The notes: a model not told the origin generated them from the letters alone. Counted from the stretch's first letter, positions 8,628 to 16,827 are shown. The stretch is DNA of 62,621 nucleotides from Chryseobacterium gleum (GCA_945874695.1 CAMCHP010000009.1:1-62621), one strand, 5' to 3'. Numbers and translations are program-made.

Positions 8628-8793
8628 CCTGCGAAGTGTTTACCCCAGCCGACCCTCGAAAGACATTACAGTTCCAATTGAAATTTTATAGCGATTGATA
8701 AGCATTGTAGAAATACAATTCGAATTTCTTTTTTCTAAAGAAGAATAGAAGTAGAAAGGATGAACCTGAAAAAAATAAAAATAAAAAGTGCAG

Positions 8794-8801
8794 CAAAGGT
8801 A
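8794..8801 (-). promoter_or_regulatory. Possible Bacteroidota -7 box inside palindromic copy 1
   Basis: On the minus strand this reads TACCTTTG, a perfect match to the Bacteroidota TAnnTTTG box, pointing leftward into the gene-free zone. The same box is conserved in copy 2. No convincing -33 element at standard spacing in this copy. Confidence 0.35.
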
Positions 8802-8950
8802 GGTGGCTGGCACAGGCCAACGCTTGAAAAAAACCAAAAGACTACGGCATAATGAAAGGCAAATAATCTGTTTATTTTTTTATTGGTATTTGCCTTTCAC
8901 CCTTCGGGACTTATTCCGTTTCCTTTTGGTTTTTTAGCCACGCCACCTCT
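8794..8950. repeat. Palindromic element, copy 1
   Basis: The core arm AACCAAAAG-ACTACGGCATAA (8832-8852) faces TTATTCCGTTTCC-TTTTGGTTTTTT (8911-8935). A perfect 13-base inner hairpin is TGAAAGGCAAATA (8853-8865) with TATTTGCCTTTCA (8887-8899). An outer arm AGGTGGCTGG (8801-8810) faces AGCCACGCCACCT near 8936-8947. The same core recurs in copy 2 at 9529-9710, and a small gene lies between them. An element mobilised in trans (MITE-like) or a cassette boundary are both possible. Confidence 0.7.
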
Positions 8951-9071
8951 GCGATTGCTTTCTTTTTTTTTCTGTTTTTTTTCTTTGTCAAATTATATAT
9001 GTGTTGCGTAGCGTAAGCGAAGCAGGGCAGTTGCAAAGATTCAAAGCAGCTTAAAATTTAAAGCTACAATC

Positions 9072-9500
9072 ATGCACAGTCCAAAGTTTCAAACGTACAG
9101 CCCAAAAAATCAAGCCACAGAGTTTGAGTTTTACATTCTTTGTAAAGGATTAAACAGCGGTAAGCCTCTTACTGCACCATGTCCAAATTCATTTGTTTGC
9201 ATCTGCAAAAATCAAAAGCAAAAGGATTTTTATTTCTGGTTGCTATTCGGTTTGTGGAAAGCAAAGCATTTTCATCAGTTGCTCACTGGTTCCGTTATTC
9301 CGTTTATTCGGATAGCTGAATTTAAGCAAGAGGTAAGCACTCAGGCAGCAGTGGTAAGCACACAGGAAAACGAATACACCGCAACAGTTGATAAAATCAA
9401 ACAACTGGAAGAAAGGGAAAAGAATATCCGGCAGCAATTGGCTTTAATCAATGATTTGAAAAGAGCCATGATATACCGGCACTTAAAAAGCAAAATGTAG
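9072..9500 (+). CDS. Small conserved element protein (possibly DUF6943)
   Basis: 142 residues. The core EFYILCKGLNSGKPL-TAPCPNSFVCIC, then FYFWLLFGLWK and GSVIPFIRI, resembles a small family found in Bacteroidota mobile elements that I recall as DUF6943; this is from memory. The C-terminal third (EYTATVDKIKQLEEREKNIRQ) is a coiled coil. Function is unknown. It is the only believable gene between 7.73 and 10.01 kb and is flanked on both sides by copies of a palindromic element, like a cassette. The codon use is AT-leaning like the rest of region A. Confidence 0.7.
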   Translation: MHSPKFQTYSPKNQATEFEFYILCKGLNSGKPLTAPCPNSFVCICKNQKQKDFYFWLLFGLWKAKHFHQLLTGSVIPFIRIAEFKQEVSTQAAVVSTQENEYTATVDKIKQLEEREKNIRQQLALINDLKRAMIYRHLKSKM

Positions 9501-9528
9501 GGCAGCCCCTTACATGATACTGCTCGTT

Positions 9529-9710
9529 GCATAAATAAATTTTAATGTGCAAAGGTAGCATGGCGGGCAGACGCACAAAGCCAACCTAAAAAAACTAAAA
9601 GACTACGGCATAAACACAGACCCACCGCACAAGGCTATCATTTATTCCGTTTCCTTTTGGTTTTTTTATCCGCCATGCTGAGAGATGCACATAAAATTTA
9701 TTTATTATGC
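9529..9710. repeat. Palindromic element, copy 2
   Basis: A very long imperfect hairpin. Outermost arms are GCATAAATAAAT-TTTAATGTGCA (9529-9551) and TGCACATAAAATTT-ATTTAT (9686-9705). Next are AGCATGGCGG (9557-9566) with CCGCCATGCT (9670-9679). The core CTAAAAGACTACGGCATAA (9595-9613) faces TTATTCCGTTTCC-TTTTGG (9642-9660). It shares CAAAGGTAG, a TGGCnGGCA box, CCAAC and the core with copy 1, in the same orientation. Confidence 0.75.
9550..9557 (-). promoter_or_regulatory. Possible promoter inside palindromic copy 2
   Basis: On the minus strand TACCTTTG matches TAnnTTTG. A TTTG lies about 18 bases upstream on that strand (in GGCTTTGTGCG), close to the Bacteroidota -33/-7 spacing. Transcription would run antisense to the 9072-9500 gene. 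Confidence 0.4.
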
Positions 9711-9956
9711 AAAAGCATCCTCGTATCAGTTCCGGCAGCCATCCAGGCATTTGCCCATTTACTCCGCAGGTCCTTCATCAGTTCTTGCAGCTTTCACCTC
9801 ATGCATATAGCCGCTATGTTCGCAAGTCGGCTATCATTGCCCAGCATCACACAGGCGTTAGGGTTTATCGCCTTCCTTGTGGTTGTTGCCTTTGGCGTTA
9901 TCCATCAGGTGTTCGCCAGCTTTCAGCATTGCCCTTTTAGGGGCTTTGCTTAAAAG
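9711..9956. other. Gene-free stretch, possible decayed minus-strand gene
   Basis: Two overlapping plus-strand frames are open here, but their products are low-complexity. On the minus strand one frame reads GNDSRLANIAAICMR, a stop, then KLQELMKDLRSKWANAW up to TRMLLHNK, which looks more protein-like but is broken. I cannot identify it. Confidence 0.3.
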
Positions 9957-9987
9957 AAAAAGCCCCACCAAATCGGCAGGGCTTTTT
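9957..9987 (-). terminator. Rho-independent terminator of the 10012-10761 gene
   Basis: AAAAAGCCC (9957-9965) and GGGCTTTTT (9979-9987) form a perfect 9-bp stem with a 13-base loop. On the minus strand the T-run follows the stem, 25 nt after the stop of the leftward gene. Confidence 0.8.
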
Positions 9988-10011
9988 CCTAACTGAAAGA
10001 ACGAACAATTT

Positions 10012-10761
10012 TTACGCAGCTTCAACGATGTTCAACACGTTGTATGAGCCATTTTTAAGCGAATACTGAATACCATTCACTTCCTGAAAGAACTCAATCA
10101 GCAACAGGTAAAACTTTGTTCCTGTGCCAGCGGGAACACCGGCAGGAGTAAGTGTTACAGGAGTGTTGGTTCCATCAATCGGCAAGTTGGTTACAGGACT
10201 GTACTCAATTGCACTGATTTCGTTGGTGAAGTCAACATTTGCAAAAGCACCTTTCATGCTGATATGCGTAGCACCTGAAGGATACGAAATATCATTAATT
10301 GGTACAAACGCAGGAATGTTGATTACCCCGGTAAGAGGCACAACGGTGAACGGTGCGAACATTACACCACTCAAAAGAGCTTTGTCGTTGAAATCAAAAT
10401 CTTTCAACAAAGCCAATGCAGCAGGATCAGCAATACCATCGGCAACGGTGCGTTCACCACGAGGAGAAGCCACATCGTAATTTTTGATTTGCGTCATGAT
10501 TTGCGTTAAACGACTGGTAACACGATTGTCAGCAGCGTTCATCATCAAATTACGAACTGCATTGCGGAGAACTTTACCGGCAGTTGCGGAGCTTCCAAAT
10601 TCAGAACCGTTTTCACGGGTACGCTGAAAGTTTGGATCATTTGCAATACGGTCAGCAGATACACCACCTTTGGTTTTCACCAGATGGCCATCTTGTGTTT
10701 TGTAGAAGGTTAACTCATCCAGAGTTCCTTCAATTTTTAGAATACCTTTTAATTTTGCCAT
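10012..10761 (-). CDS. Conserved hypothetical protein of Bacteroidota elements
   Basis: 249 residues, no signal peptide or membrane segment. The N-terminus KLKGILKIEGTLDELTFYKT, followed by GGVSADRIANDPNFQRTREN and EFGSSATAGKVLR, is a pattern I have seen in many Bacteroidota hypothetical proteins, but I know no function. Residues 150-249 are beta-rich (GVINIPAFVPINDISYPSG). The N-terminal basic, Arg-rich part could contact nucleic acid or another protein. It is transcribed alone, leftward, with its own terminator, and sits opposite the small 10975 gene, which is divergent. Confidence 0.75.
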   Translation of the reverse strand: MAKLKGILKIEGTLDELTFYKTQDGHLVKTKGGVSADRIANDPNFQRTRENGSEFGSSATAGKVLRNAVRNLMMNAADNRVTSRLTQIMTQIKNYDVASPRGERTVADGIADPAALALLKDFDFNDKALLSGVMFAPFTVVPLTGVINIPAFVPINDISYPSGATHISMKGAFANVDFTNEISAIEYSPVTNLPIDGTNTPVTLTPAGVPAGTGTKFYLLLIEFFQEVNGIQYSLKNGSYNVLNIVEAA

Positions 10762-10931
10762 TGCTTAAAATTTTTATGAGTTAGTAAAACCGTTTCTTTT
10801 TTAGCTGTTTTATCAGCATTTGAAAACAAAAATAGAAGCAGTATTTAGGCTATGCAAAAGTTGAAAGTCATCCGTTCCGTTTCTTCCGCATTATTCCAAC
10901 AAACACACTTTCACCGCCTATGAAAATGATT

Positions 10932-10939
10932 TATATTTG
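10932..10939 (+). promoter_or_regulatory. -7 box for the 10975 gene
   Basis: TATATTTG matches TAnnTTTG perfectly, 35 nt before the ATG at 10975. No clear -33 TTTG at 19-21 nt upstream. Confidence 0.45.
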
Positions 10940-10974
10940 CAGTATCACTTTCATATTTGAAGTATATCATCGGT

Positions 10975-11196
10975 ATGGATAGTGTATTAAGAAGTATAAT
11001 TGAAATAATGAATAGACTGTGCATTTATCCGAAGGACATTCAGGTAATCACAGGCAGAAGCGACAGGTATGGAAGAAACCTCATCAAGAAGATTAAAGAT
11101 CACTTTAAGAAGCAGCAGCACCAGGTTGTTACTGTTGATGAGTTTTGCCAGTACATGGGCTTGCAACCGGAGACGGTTGCAAAGCAACTTAGGTAA
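10975..11196 (+). CDS. Small conserved DNA-binding-like protein
   Basis: 73 residues from ATG 10975 (a TTG at 10957 would add six). The sequence IMNRLCIYPKDIQVITGRSDRYGR, then LIKKIKDHFKKQQHQVVTVDEFCQYMGL, belongs to a small basic family that I have seen repeatedly in Bacteroidota, often in or near integrative elements. The layout (helix, RSDRYGRNLIKKI, then a second helix ending at a conserved YMGL) looks like a compact helix-turn-helix. Function unknown; a regulator is plausible. It is the last gene before the composition changes toward the chromosomal region at about 11.2-11.45 kb. Confidence 0.75.
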   Translation: MDSVLRSIIEIMNRLCIYPKDIQVITGRSDRYGRNLIKKIKDHFKKQQHQVVTVDEFCQYMGLQPETVAKQLR

Positions 11197-11486
11197 GTAG
11201 AAATCTTATCTTTGCTTTTGTCTATGATAAGGCACAGCACACCCTTGCATCAACAAAGATTTTTCTTTTCTTTGTGTAGCGTTTTCCCTTGCTTAATCAG
11301 TTGTTGTTGGCTATTTGTTGCCCAATCTTCGGAAAGCCCTGATATATAAGGGTTCACTATTTTTTGTATCGGCAAATAACCAAAGCCTAAGCTTAAATTT
11401 TGGGCTCTTTGTTTGGCGTGCAAATTGCACAACTCAACTAAGAAACTGTATCTTGGCTCTCATTTCAACCTCGCAACCAAATCAAG
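11197..11486. other. Junction region without gene
   Basis: Short overlapping frames on both strands look spurious. Composition shifts here from the AT-rich accessory region to the chromosomal type. I see no tRNA, no integrase and no obvious direct repeat marking an attachment site. A weak box TATCTTGG about 30 nt before 11487 may be the promoter of the next gene. Confidence 0.4.
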
Positions 11487-12479
11487 ATGCGCTACCTCAT
11501 CGCCTTTGCACTTCTCTGTATAACCCAATTGGGAGTGGCTCAAACCTGCAACCCTTCTACTGGAAACGTGGTTATTTATACGAACTACGACGGCGGTATA
11601 TTGAACATTAACTGCGATCAAAACATCCCCAACTTAAAAATCGGCATTTGCACCTACGAAGATGCTCAAATCAACATCGTTGGTCCGTTTGCAGGCAATG
11701 TGACTCAGGTGATTTACGCCGGCTTTCAAGGCAACAACAACCATTGCAACTTCAACCTGAGCACTACATCCATCACGGGGGTAAATCCGGCTATTACCTC
11801 GGTGCTCTTCGCCCCGTCGGGTGTGCTTTCAGATCCGAATGGCAATCCGAATATTATATGTGCATACAGTTGTGATAACAATAATCAGGGCGGCTGCAAT
11901 ACATCTGACCAAATTGTCGCCTACTTCTTGAATCAAATGGGGGGCAGCTTGCATTCGTATGTAACGCAATATGGGTGCTGGTTCAACACCACCTTTAACA
12001 TTTCTGCGAACAACTGTTGCGGCGTTTCCAATCCGACTCCAGTCATTGAAGTTGACATCGCCGTTTCTGATCCGATCATTTGCGTAGGCCAATGTGTTGA
12101 TTTCACCTCCGATGTGAGCGGCAATCCATCTACGTACGCTTGGACCTTCGGCGGCAGTACCACACCGAACTCATCTTCGGCCAACCCTTCCGGCATTTGC
12201 TACCTCACGCCGGGCACGTACAGCGCTAGTTTAACGGCTTCTGATGCGAATGCATCAGGGTCAGCATCGCTCAACGTTACGGTGATTGCATGCGGAGCAC
12301 CCGGCTGCACTTACCCCAATGCTTTGAACTTTAATGCAGCAGCAACCGTCGACGATTTGTCGTGTGAATTTGATTGCGAAACAGCCTCTGCCTGTGTCGC
12401 CGACCTCAACGGAGACGGCGTCATCAACACTGGCGACCTCACTGTGTTTCTCGGTTCATTTGGCACGATTTGTAATTAA
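11487..12479 (+). CDS. Secreted PKD-domain protein with dockerin-like C-terminus
   Basis: 330 residues. Signal peptide MRYLIAFALLCITQLGVAQ. Residues about 20-180 are a Cys-containing beta domain. A PKD-like domain follows (VDIAVSDPIICVGQCVDFTS, then YAWTFGGS and YLTPGTYSASLTAS), then one GCTYPNALNFN Cys repeat. The last ~25 residues are ADLNGDGVINTGDL, TVFLGSFG and a final Cys, like one dockerin/EF-hand loop. No standard T9SS type A domain is seen. The same C-terminal layout ends the next gene. Probably exported; role unknown, perhaps surface adhesion. Confidence 0.85.
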   Translation: MRYLIAFALLCITQLGVAQTCNPSTGNVVIYTNYDGGILNINCDQNIPNLKIGICTYEDAQINIVGPFAGNVTQVIYAGFQGNNNHCNFNLSTTSITGVNPAITSVLFAPSGVLSDPNGNPNIICAYSCDNNNQGGCNTSDQIVAYFLNQMGGSLHSYVTQYGCWFNTTFNISANNCCGVSNPTPVIEVDIAVSDPIICVGQCVDFTSDVSGNPSTYAWTFGGSTTPNSSSANPSGICYLTPGTYSASLTASDANASGSASLNVTVIACGAPGCTYPNALNFNAAATVDDLSCEFDCETASACVADLNGDGVINTGDLTVFLGSFGTICN

Positions 12480-12621
12480 TTAACGACCAAGTACACCCCC
12501 GATCGAACCAATCACTCACTGAAAAGCACAAGCGAAGAATTAGCTCGTTGTAGTCGATTTTGGTCAATCTACTTTTACATTGTCAAATTGTTGACTGACC
12601 AAAACCTTTTAAAACTTAGCT

Positions 12622-15600
12622 ATGAAACGCTTCTCCCTCGTTCTAGTTGGGGTGCTCTTCTCACTCGGCGTATTTTGCCAAGCAGGAGCTACAGAATCTG
12701 AAACGATTCCGACACCCGCCGCCCAAGCCCTTACATCACAGGCACCAGCACTCAACGAATCGATTTCAGCCAGTGGGCGCATCGATCCACGCCGCATTCA
12801 ACAAGGCGGACAATGGAACCCGCGCATGGTTGTAATTGATGCACCACCCATTCCAGGCCAACTTTCTGAAGAAAAGGCCTTGATTCGCTCGATTACTGAA
12901 GAGAAAGTGAACCGTCAACGCAGCGGCGCAATTCCAACGCCAGGTGAAGACGACGACAAAGGCGGCGATTTCCCAGAGGGGGGCGCTAACGCACCCACGA
13001 TCAATGAATCATGGCAAGGCATCAATGCAACATTGAACCCACCTGACAACGCCATGGCCATTTCAGCCGGCGGTAAAATTGTGAGCAGTGTGAACTCGCG
13101 CATCGCATTCCATGAAACCGATGGAACTGAAACATTTAGCAGCTCGTTGAGCGATTTCTTTGCTCCGTCGATTCCCAATGCAACAGTTTTCGACCCACGT
13201 GTGATTTACCTCGCCAACTATGACCGCTTCGCGGTCGTGGTGTGCAACGGAAGTACACCCTCAACTTCTCGCGTATTTGTCGCGTTCAGTACCACCAACG
13301 ACCCCGCCGACCCGTGGTGGTTTTATTCATGGAACGGTACCGCTTGCACTGCTGGCACAAGCTGGTTTGACTTCCCAAGCGTAGGTTACTCAACCGACTT
13401 ATACGTCTCAGGCAACCTGTTCAATGCTTCAAACTCATTCACAGGATGCATCATTCGCCAAATCAACTTAACAAACGCGTTTACTGGCGGTTTAGTGTCT
13501 TCATCAATTTGGTGTGATGTGGAACAAAACAATAGCACCTTGGCGTTTACCATCAAGCCTTTGAATCACGGTTTCGGCATAAGCTATGGCCCCGGCATTG
13601 TACTTGCATCAACCCGTTCAGGCGATCGACTCTATTATTACTATATAACCCAAAACCAAGGGAATAGCCCTGTTTTGAACACCTACGAATCAACCGTAGG
13701 AACATATGCAGCGGGTGGTAATGCACTGCAAAGCGGCTCTGCAAACACGATGGATGGTGGTGGAACGCGCATTCGTGATGGTTTCTATGCCAATAGCGCT
13801 TTGCATACCATTTGGTCAATTGATCGGTCAGGTGGGGAAAACGGTCTCCGTTACGTACGCACAGATTTCTCAACCGGTGTTTCAGAGGTGAGTTCAACCT
13901 TCGGTGCTGCAGGTTTTGATTACACCTATCCAGCCATTCAGCCTTGGGGTACCTCCTTCGGCTCATGGGACGGTTCGGCCGTTGTTGCCTTCTTGCGAAG
14001 CGGTGCGTCGATTTTCCCTCAATTTCGCGCTGTTTATGTAGACGAGAACCTTGTTTTTGGAGGGTCTTTCCTCGTTAAATCAGGTGAAACACCCATTGTA
14101 AACGGCGGAGGCAACTCACGTTGGGGTGATTACATTGAAGGTTGCCGCCGTCAAAACGCTGCCCAACCTGAGGTTTGGTTCTATGGTCAGTACGGACGAA
14201 ATAACACCTACGGTAACTGGCATGTGCAATTGCTAGAGAACATTCCGGGCTGTACAAATCCGAACGCGTGTAACTACAATCCACAAGCTACGCTTGACGA
14301 CGGTTCTTGTGACCTTTCGTCATGTGTAGGTTGCCTTGACCCTGCCGCATGCAACTACAACGCTAACGCAACAATCTCTGGCTTCTGCCTTTACCCTGGT
14401 TGCACCCAATCAAGCGCGTGCAACTACAATTGGTTAGCAGGATGCGATGACGGCAGCTGTTGCTTTGACAACTGCGTGCGCATTAATATGTTCGACTCCT
14501 TTGGTGATGGCTGGAACGGGAACACCTATGTACTCACTGACCTTTCAGGAACCGTGGTGGCTTCGGGCACCTTATCAACGGGTTCTGATGGCATCGCATC
14601 GCTGGGTTGCATCGACGATGGCTGTTACCTCTTTACCATAGATGGTGGAACTTTCCAACAAGAAATCACTTGGACTTTAGAATACACCTTTGGTAACTTC
14701 TTGTTCGGAGGCACACCACCTCTGGAATTTGCTGCAGGTGGTGCACCTTACCAAGAAAACCTTACGATTGGTGACGCGGGAGCTGACGGCGGCTGCACTG
14801 ATCCTGCCGCTTGTAACTACGACGCCAATATTAGCTGCGACGACGGAAGTTGCTGCTATTCAAACTGCCTTACCATTACCATGTTCGATTCATTCGGCGA
14901 TGGGTGGAACAACAACTTATGGGAAATCTTTGATCCAGCCACAAACACCGTGGTTGATTCAGGAACCTTAGAAAATGGTAGTACAGGTATTGATAACGGC
15001 TGTTTGCTCCCAGGCTGTTACATCTTCAGAATCAACACAACGGACGGATTCTTCGAAAACGAGGTGAGCTACACAATAATCGGTGCAGATGGCGGCAGCT
15101 TCAGCGGCACAGCAGCTGATCAAACGCCATTCATCATCGGCGGAGGCTCAAACAACACCGGATGTACCGACTTTAATGCCTGCAACTATGACTCAACTGC
15201 CACGTGCGACGACGGCTCTTGCTGCTATGCAAACTGCGGAAACCTGCTCCAGTTTGATAGCTTCGGTGATGGCTGGAACGGAGCGATCTTGTCAGTTTTT
15301 GATGAAAATAACATCTTGGTTGCCAGTGTAGGCATGCCAATTGGTGACACCGCAAACGAACTGGTTTGCTTGGGCAACGGTTGCTACACCATTGAAGTTT
15401 CAGCTGGTACTTTCCCCGATGAAATTTCATGGTTGTTAAGCGTTGACGGTAGCTTCATCGGCGGTGGAGCACCATTCTCAGGTTCATTCAACGTGGGCAC
15501 CATTTCAGGATGCACCGATGCGAGTGCTTGCAACTACAATGCGCTTGCAAGCTGCGAAAACGGCAGCTGCGTTTATCCAGGTTGCCTTGACCCTGCAGCA

Positions 15601-15831
15601 TGCAACTACGACCCCTTTGCTGCATGCGATGCAGGCAACTGTCAATTTGATTGCTTCGGTTGTACATACAGCAATGCAACCAACTACAACCCTACTGCAA
15701 CAAGCGATAACGGCACATGTATTTTTGAATGTGACCCGAGTACATGTCCTGCTGATATCGACAACAACGGCGTCGTAAACTCTTCCGACTTGTTGTCGTT
15801 CCTTGCGGCATTCGGTTCCGTTTGCAACTAA
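12622..15831 (+). CDS. Large secreted protein with Cys-rich and DSFGDGWN repeats
   Basis: 1069 residues. Signal peptide MKRFSLVLVGVLFSLGVFC. Residues about 120-540 form a beta-rich domain with no motif I can name. From about 545 on come repeats of the GCTDPAACNYN / DDGSC type, each with paired cysteines, common in Flavobacteriales surface proteins. Interleaved are three ~95-residue modules starting FDSFGDGWN (near nt 14490, 14885 and 15253), each ending with a GCY element. The C-terminus CPADIDNNGVVNSSDL, LSFLAAFG, Cys mirrors the preceding gene. Likely a cell-surface or secreted adhesin or matrix protein. Ca-binding by the DxDxNG-like loop is inference. Confidence 0.85.
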   Translation: MKRFSLVLVGVLFSLGVFCQAGATESETIPTPAAQALTSQAPALNESISASGRIDPRRIQQGGQWNPRMVVIDAPPIPGQLSEEKALIRSITEEKVNRQRSGAIPTPGEDDDKGGDFPEGGANAPTINESWQGINATLNPPDNAMAISAGGKIVSSVNSRIAFHETDGTETFSSSLSDFFAPSIPNATVFDPRVIYLANYDRFAVVVCNGSTPSTSRVFVAFSTTNDPADPWWFYSWNGTACTAGTSWFDFPSVGYSTDLYVSGNLFNASNSFTGCIIRQINLTNAFTGGLVSSSIWCDVEQNNSTLAFTIKPLNHGFGISYGPGIVLASTRSGDRLYYYYITQNQGNSPVLNTYESTVGTYAAGGNALQSGSANTMDGGGTRIRDGFYANSALHTIWSIDRSGGENGLRYVRTDFSTGVSEVSSTFGAAGFDYTYPAIQPWGTSFGSWDGSAVVAFLRSGASIFPQFRAVYVDENLVFGGSFLVKSGETPIVNGGGNSRWGDYIEGCRRQNAAQPEVWFYGQYGRNNTYGNWHVQLLENIPGCTNPNACNYNPQATLDDGSCDLSSCVGCLDPAACNYNANATISGFCLYPGCTQSSACNYNWLAGCDDGSCCFDNCVRINMFDSFGDGWNGNTYVLTDLSGTVVASGTLSTGSDGIASLGCIDDGCYLFTIDGGTFQQEITWTLEYTFGNFLFGGTPPLEFAAGGAPYQENLTIGDAGADGGCTDPAACNYDANISCDDGSCCYSNCLTITMFDSFGDGWNNNLWEIFDPATNTVVDSGTLENGSTGIDNGCLLPGCYIFRINTTDGFFENEVSYTIIGADGGSFSGTAADQTPFIIGGGSNNTGCTDFNACNYDSTATCDDGSCCYANCGNLLQFDSFGDGWNGAILSVFDENNILVASVGMPIGDTANELVCLGNGCYTIEVSAGTFPDEISWLLSVDGSFIGGGAPFSGSFNVGTISGCTDASACNYNALASCENGSCVYPGCLDPAACNYDPFAACDAGNCQFDCFGCTYSNATNYNPTATSDNGTCIFECDPSTCPADIDNNGVVNSSDLLSFLAAFGSVCN

Positions 15832-15861
15832 GCTTTTTAACTACTAATATGTCCAACATGA

Positions 15862-15900
15862 ATGATCTGCCGGAGTATAACTTCGGCAGATCATTTTTTA
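15862..15900 (+). terminator. Rho-independent terminator
   Basis: ATGATCTGCCG (15862-15872) and CGGCAGATCAT (15884-15894) give a perfect 11-bp stem followed by six T, 31 nt after the stop of the large secreted protein. Confidence 0.85.
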
Positions 15901-15924
15901 CATTTACGGCACAACGCAACACCT

Positions 15925-16395
15925 ATGAAATTCATCTTGACCCTGTGCATGGCTACTTTTTTGTTTTCTGCCTGTCGGCAGGATGCAAGCCATGGGCAAA
16001 TCGCCACTGCACCATCCGATCAAGCGAATGCAGCACTTTTCGATTCAGTGCCTATCACACCGAAGATTAGCGGTCGCATTGAAGTGATGGACGTCCTCCA
16101 TCCCGCCGTTAGGCGGAAAGACCAAAGCCTCGACACCGCCTGCTGGGTAAAAGACCAAGAGCTTTTTTTGCGGTTCATGGCTGAAACCAATCAAGACGGC
16201 CGCGTATTTATTAACGATTCGCTGGGTCAACAAGTAAAAATGCTCCATGAAGGCCGCATCAAGCCGGGTTTCAACGAGTTCGCCTTTAACACAGAGCCAC
16301 TCCAGTACGGACGATACAGCCTTTTCGTCACCTTTGAGATGTTCAATGACACCATCCAACGAATTGGATTTGTAAAACGACCAATTGCTCAATAA
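15925..16395 (+). CDS. Small lipoprotein, unknown function
   Basis: 156 residues from ATG 15925, chosen because it gives a lipoprotein signal peptide, MKFILTLCMATFLFSAC, with lipobox FSAC. Mature part is beta-rich, ending with FNTEPLQYGRYSLFVTFEMF. Two copies of the dispersed hairpin repeat fall inside this gene: one over the lipobox (15965-15985), one at 16099-16119 encoding HPAVRRKDQ. No family recognised. Confidence 0.75.
   Translation: MKFILTLCMATFLFSACRQDASHGQIATAPSDQANAALFDSVPITPKISGRIEVMDVLHPAVRRKDQSLDTACWVKDQELFLRFMAETNQDGRVFINDSLGQQVKMLHEGRIKPGFNEFAFNTEPLQYGRYSLFVTFEMFNDTIQRIGFVKRPIAQ
15965..15985 (-). repeat. Dispersed GNNA-loop hairpin repeat, copy 1
   Basis: On the minus strand: CATCC, T, GCC, loop GACA, GGC, A, GAAAA. 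Stem CTGCC/GGCAG. Lies in the signal-peptide region of the lipoprotein gene. Confidence 0.7.
16099..16119 (+). repeat. Dispersed GNNA-loop hairpin repeat, copy 2
   Basis: CATCC, C, GCC, loop GTTA, GGC, G, GAAA. Stem CCGCC/GGCGG. Inside the lipoprotein gene, only 114 nt from copy 1 and in the opposite orientation. Confidence 0.75.
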
Positions 16396-16416
16396 ATCTG
16401 AATTATAAGCGCTCAC

Positions 16417-16827
16417 GTGCTGTTGGTTGAAGACAAAATGGTCGACGTTGAACTCTTTACCTCAGCATTCGACGAATTAAATACAGGCATGGAGCTCAAG
16501 GTCGCATTTCACAATGGTACCATTCCCGATGTACTTGCCGAAACCAGTGCGAGCAATCCGGGCGGATTGCCCAAAATCATCTTTCTTGACGTTAATTTGC
16601 CTGGTTTTAGCGGGTTAGACATCCTTGAGAAAATTCGCGCCTCGCAACACATGCGCTTTATACCTGTAGTTGTGCTCACCAGTTCTGGAAATCCGAAAGA
16701 TGTAAATCGTGCCTACAACCTCGGTGCAAGTGGCTATATCATTAAGCCCATGGATTTCGACAATTTGCGCCATAAAGTGCATGCTACACTCGATTTCTGG
16801 CTAAACACCTGCACGACGCCCAACTAA
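16417..16827 (+). CDS. Single-domain response regulator
   Basis: 136 residues; GTG start at 16417 giving MLLVEDK. Upstream in frame there is a stop at 16399, so only rare ATT/ATA codons could extend it. All receiver landmarks are present: the acidic ED pair in VEDK, phospho-acceptor D in IIFLDVNLPG, T in VVVLTSSG, and K in YIIKPMDF. Receiver-only proteins relay phosphate or bind partners. It resembles the Rcp1-type lone receivers (LLVEDxxxDxELFxxAF). No kinase is adjacent. It starts 21 nt after the lipoprotein stop, so co-transcription is likely. Confidence 0.88.
   Translation: MLLVEDKMVDVELFTSAFDELNTGMELKVAFHNGTIPDVLAETSASNPGGLPKIIFLDVNLPGFSGLDILEKIRASQHMRFIPVVVLTSSGNPKDVNRAYNLGASGYIIKPMDFDNLRHKVHATLDFWLNTCTTPN

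Larger units (their letters stand above)
7730..8640. other. Non-coding zone of nested inverted repeats
   Basis: About 0.9 kb with no credible gene. Frames that stay open are low-complexity and change composition abruptly. The strip is full of recurring words (TTCCGCTTCGC, CGCTTATGC) and several large inverted repeats, listed separately. It could be a mobile-element recombination region, or a large structured RNA. A promoter-like TACCTTTG on the minus strand at 8794-8801 points leftward into it, which would allow a leftward transcript of roughly 1 kb; no terminator for such a transcript is obvious near 7730. Confidence 0.6.

Noticed and set aside
9657..9953. 98-residue hydrophobic open frame, and an overlapping 77-residue frame at 9707
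   Set aside because: The start lies in the palindromic element, the frames contradict each other, and a broken minus-strand frame looks at least as protein-like.
11250..11611. Short frames on both strands before the 11487 gene
   Set aside because: They overlap each other and the signal peptide of a real gene in another frame.
13553..13966. 137-residue minus-strand frame inside the large secreted protein
   Set aside because: Shadow of the real gene, no start context or family.
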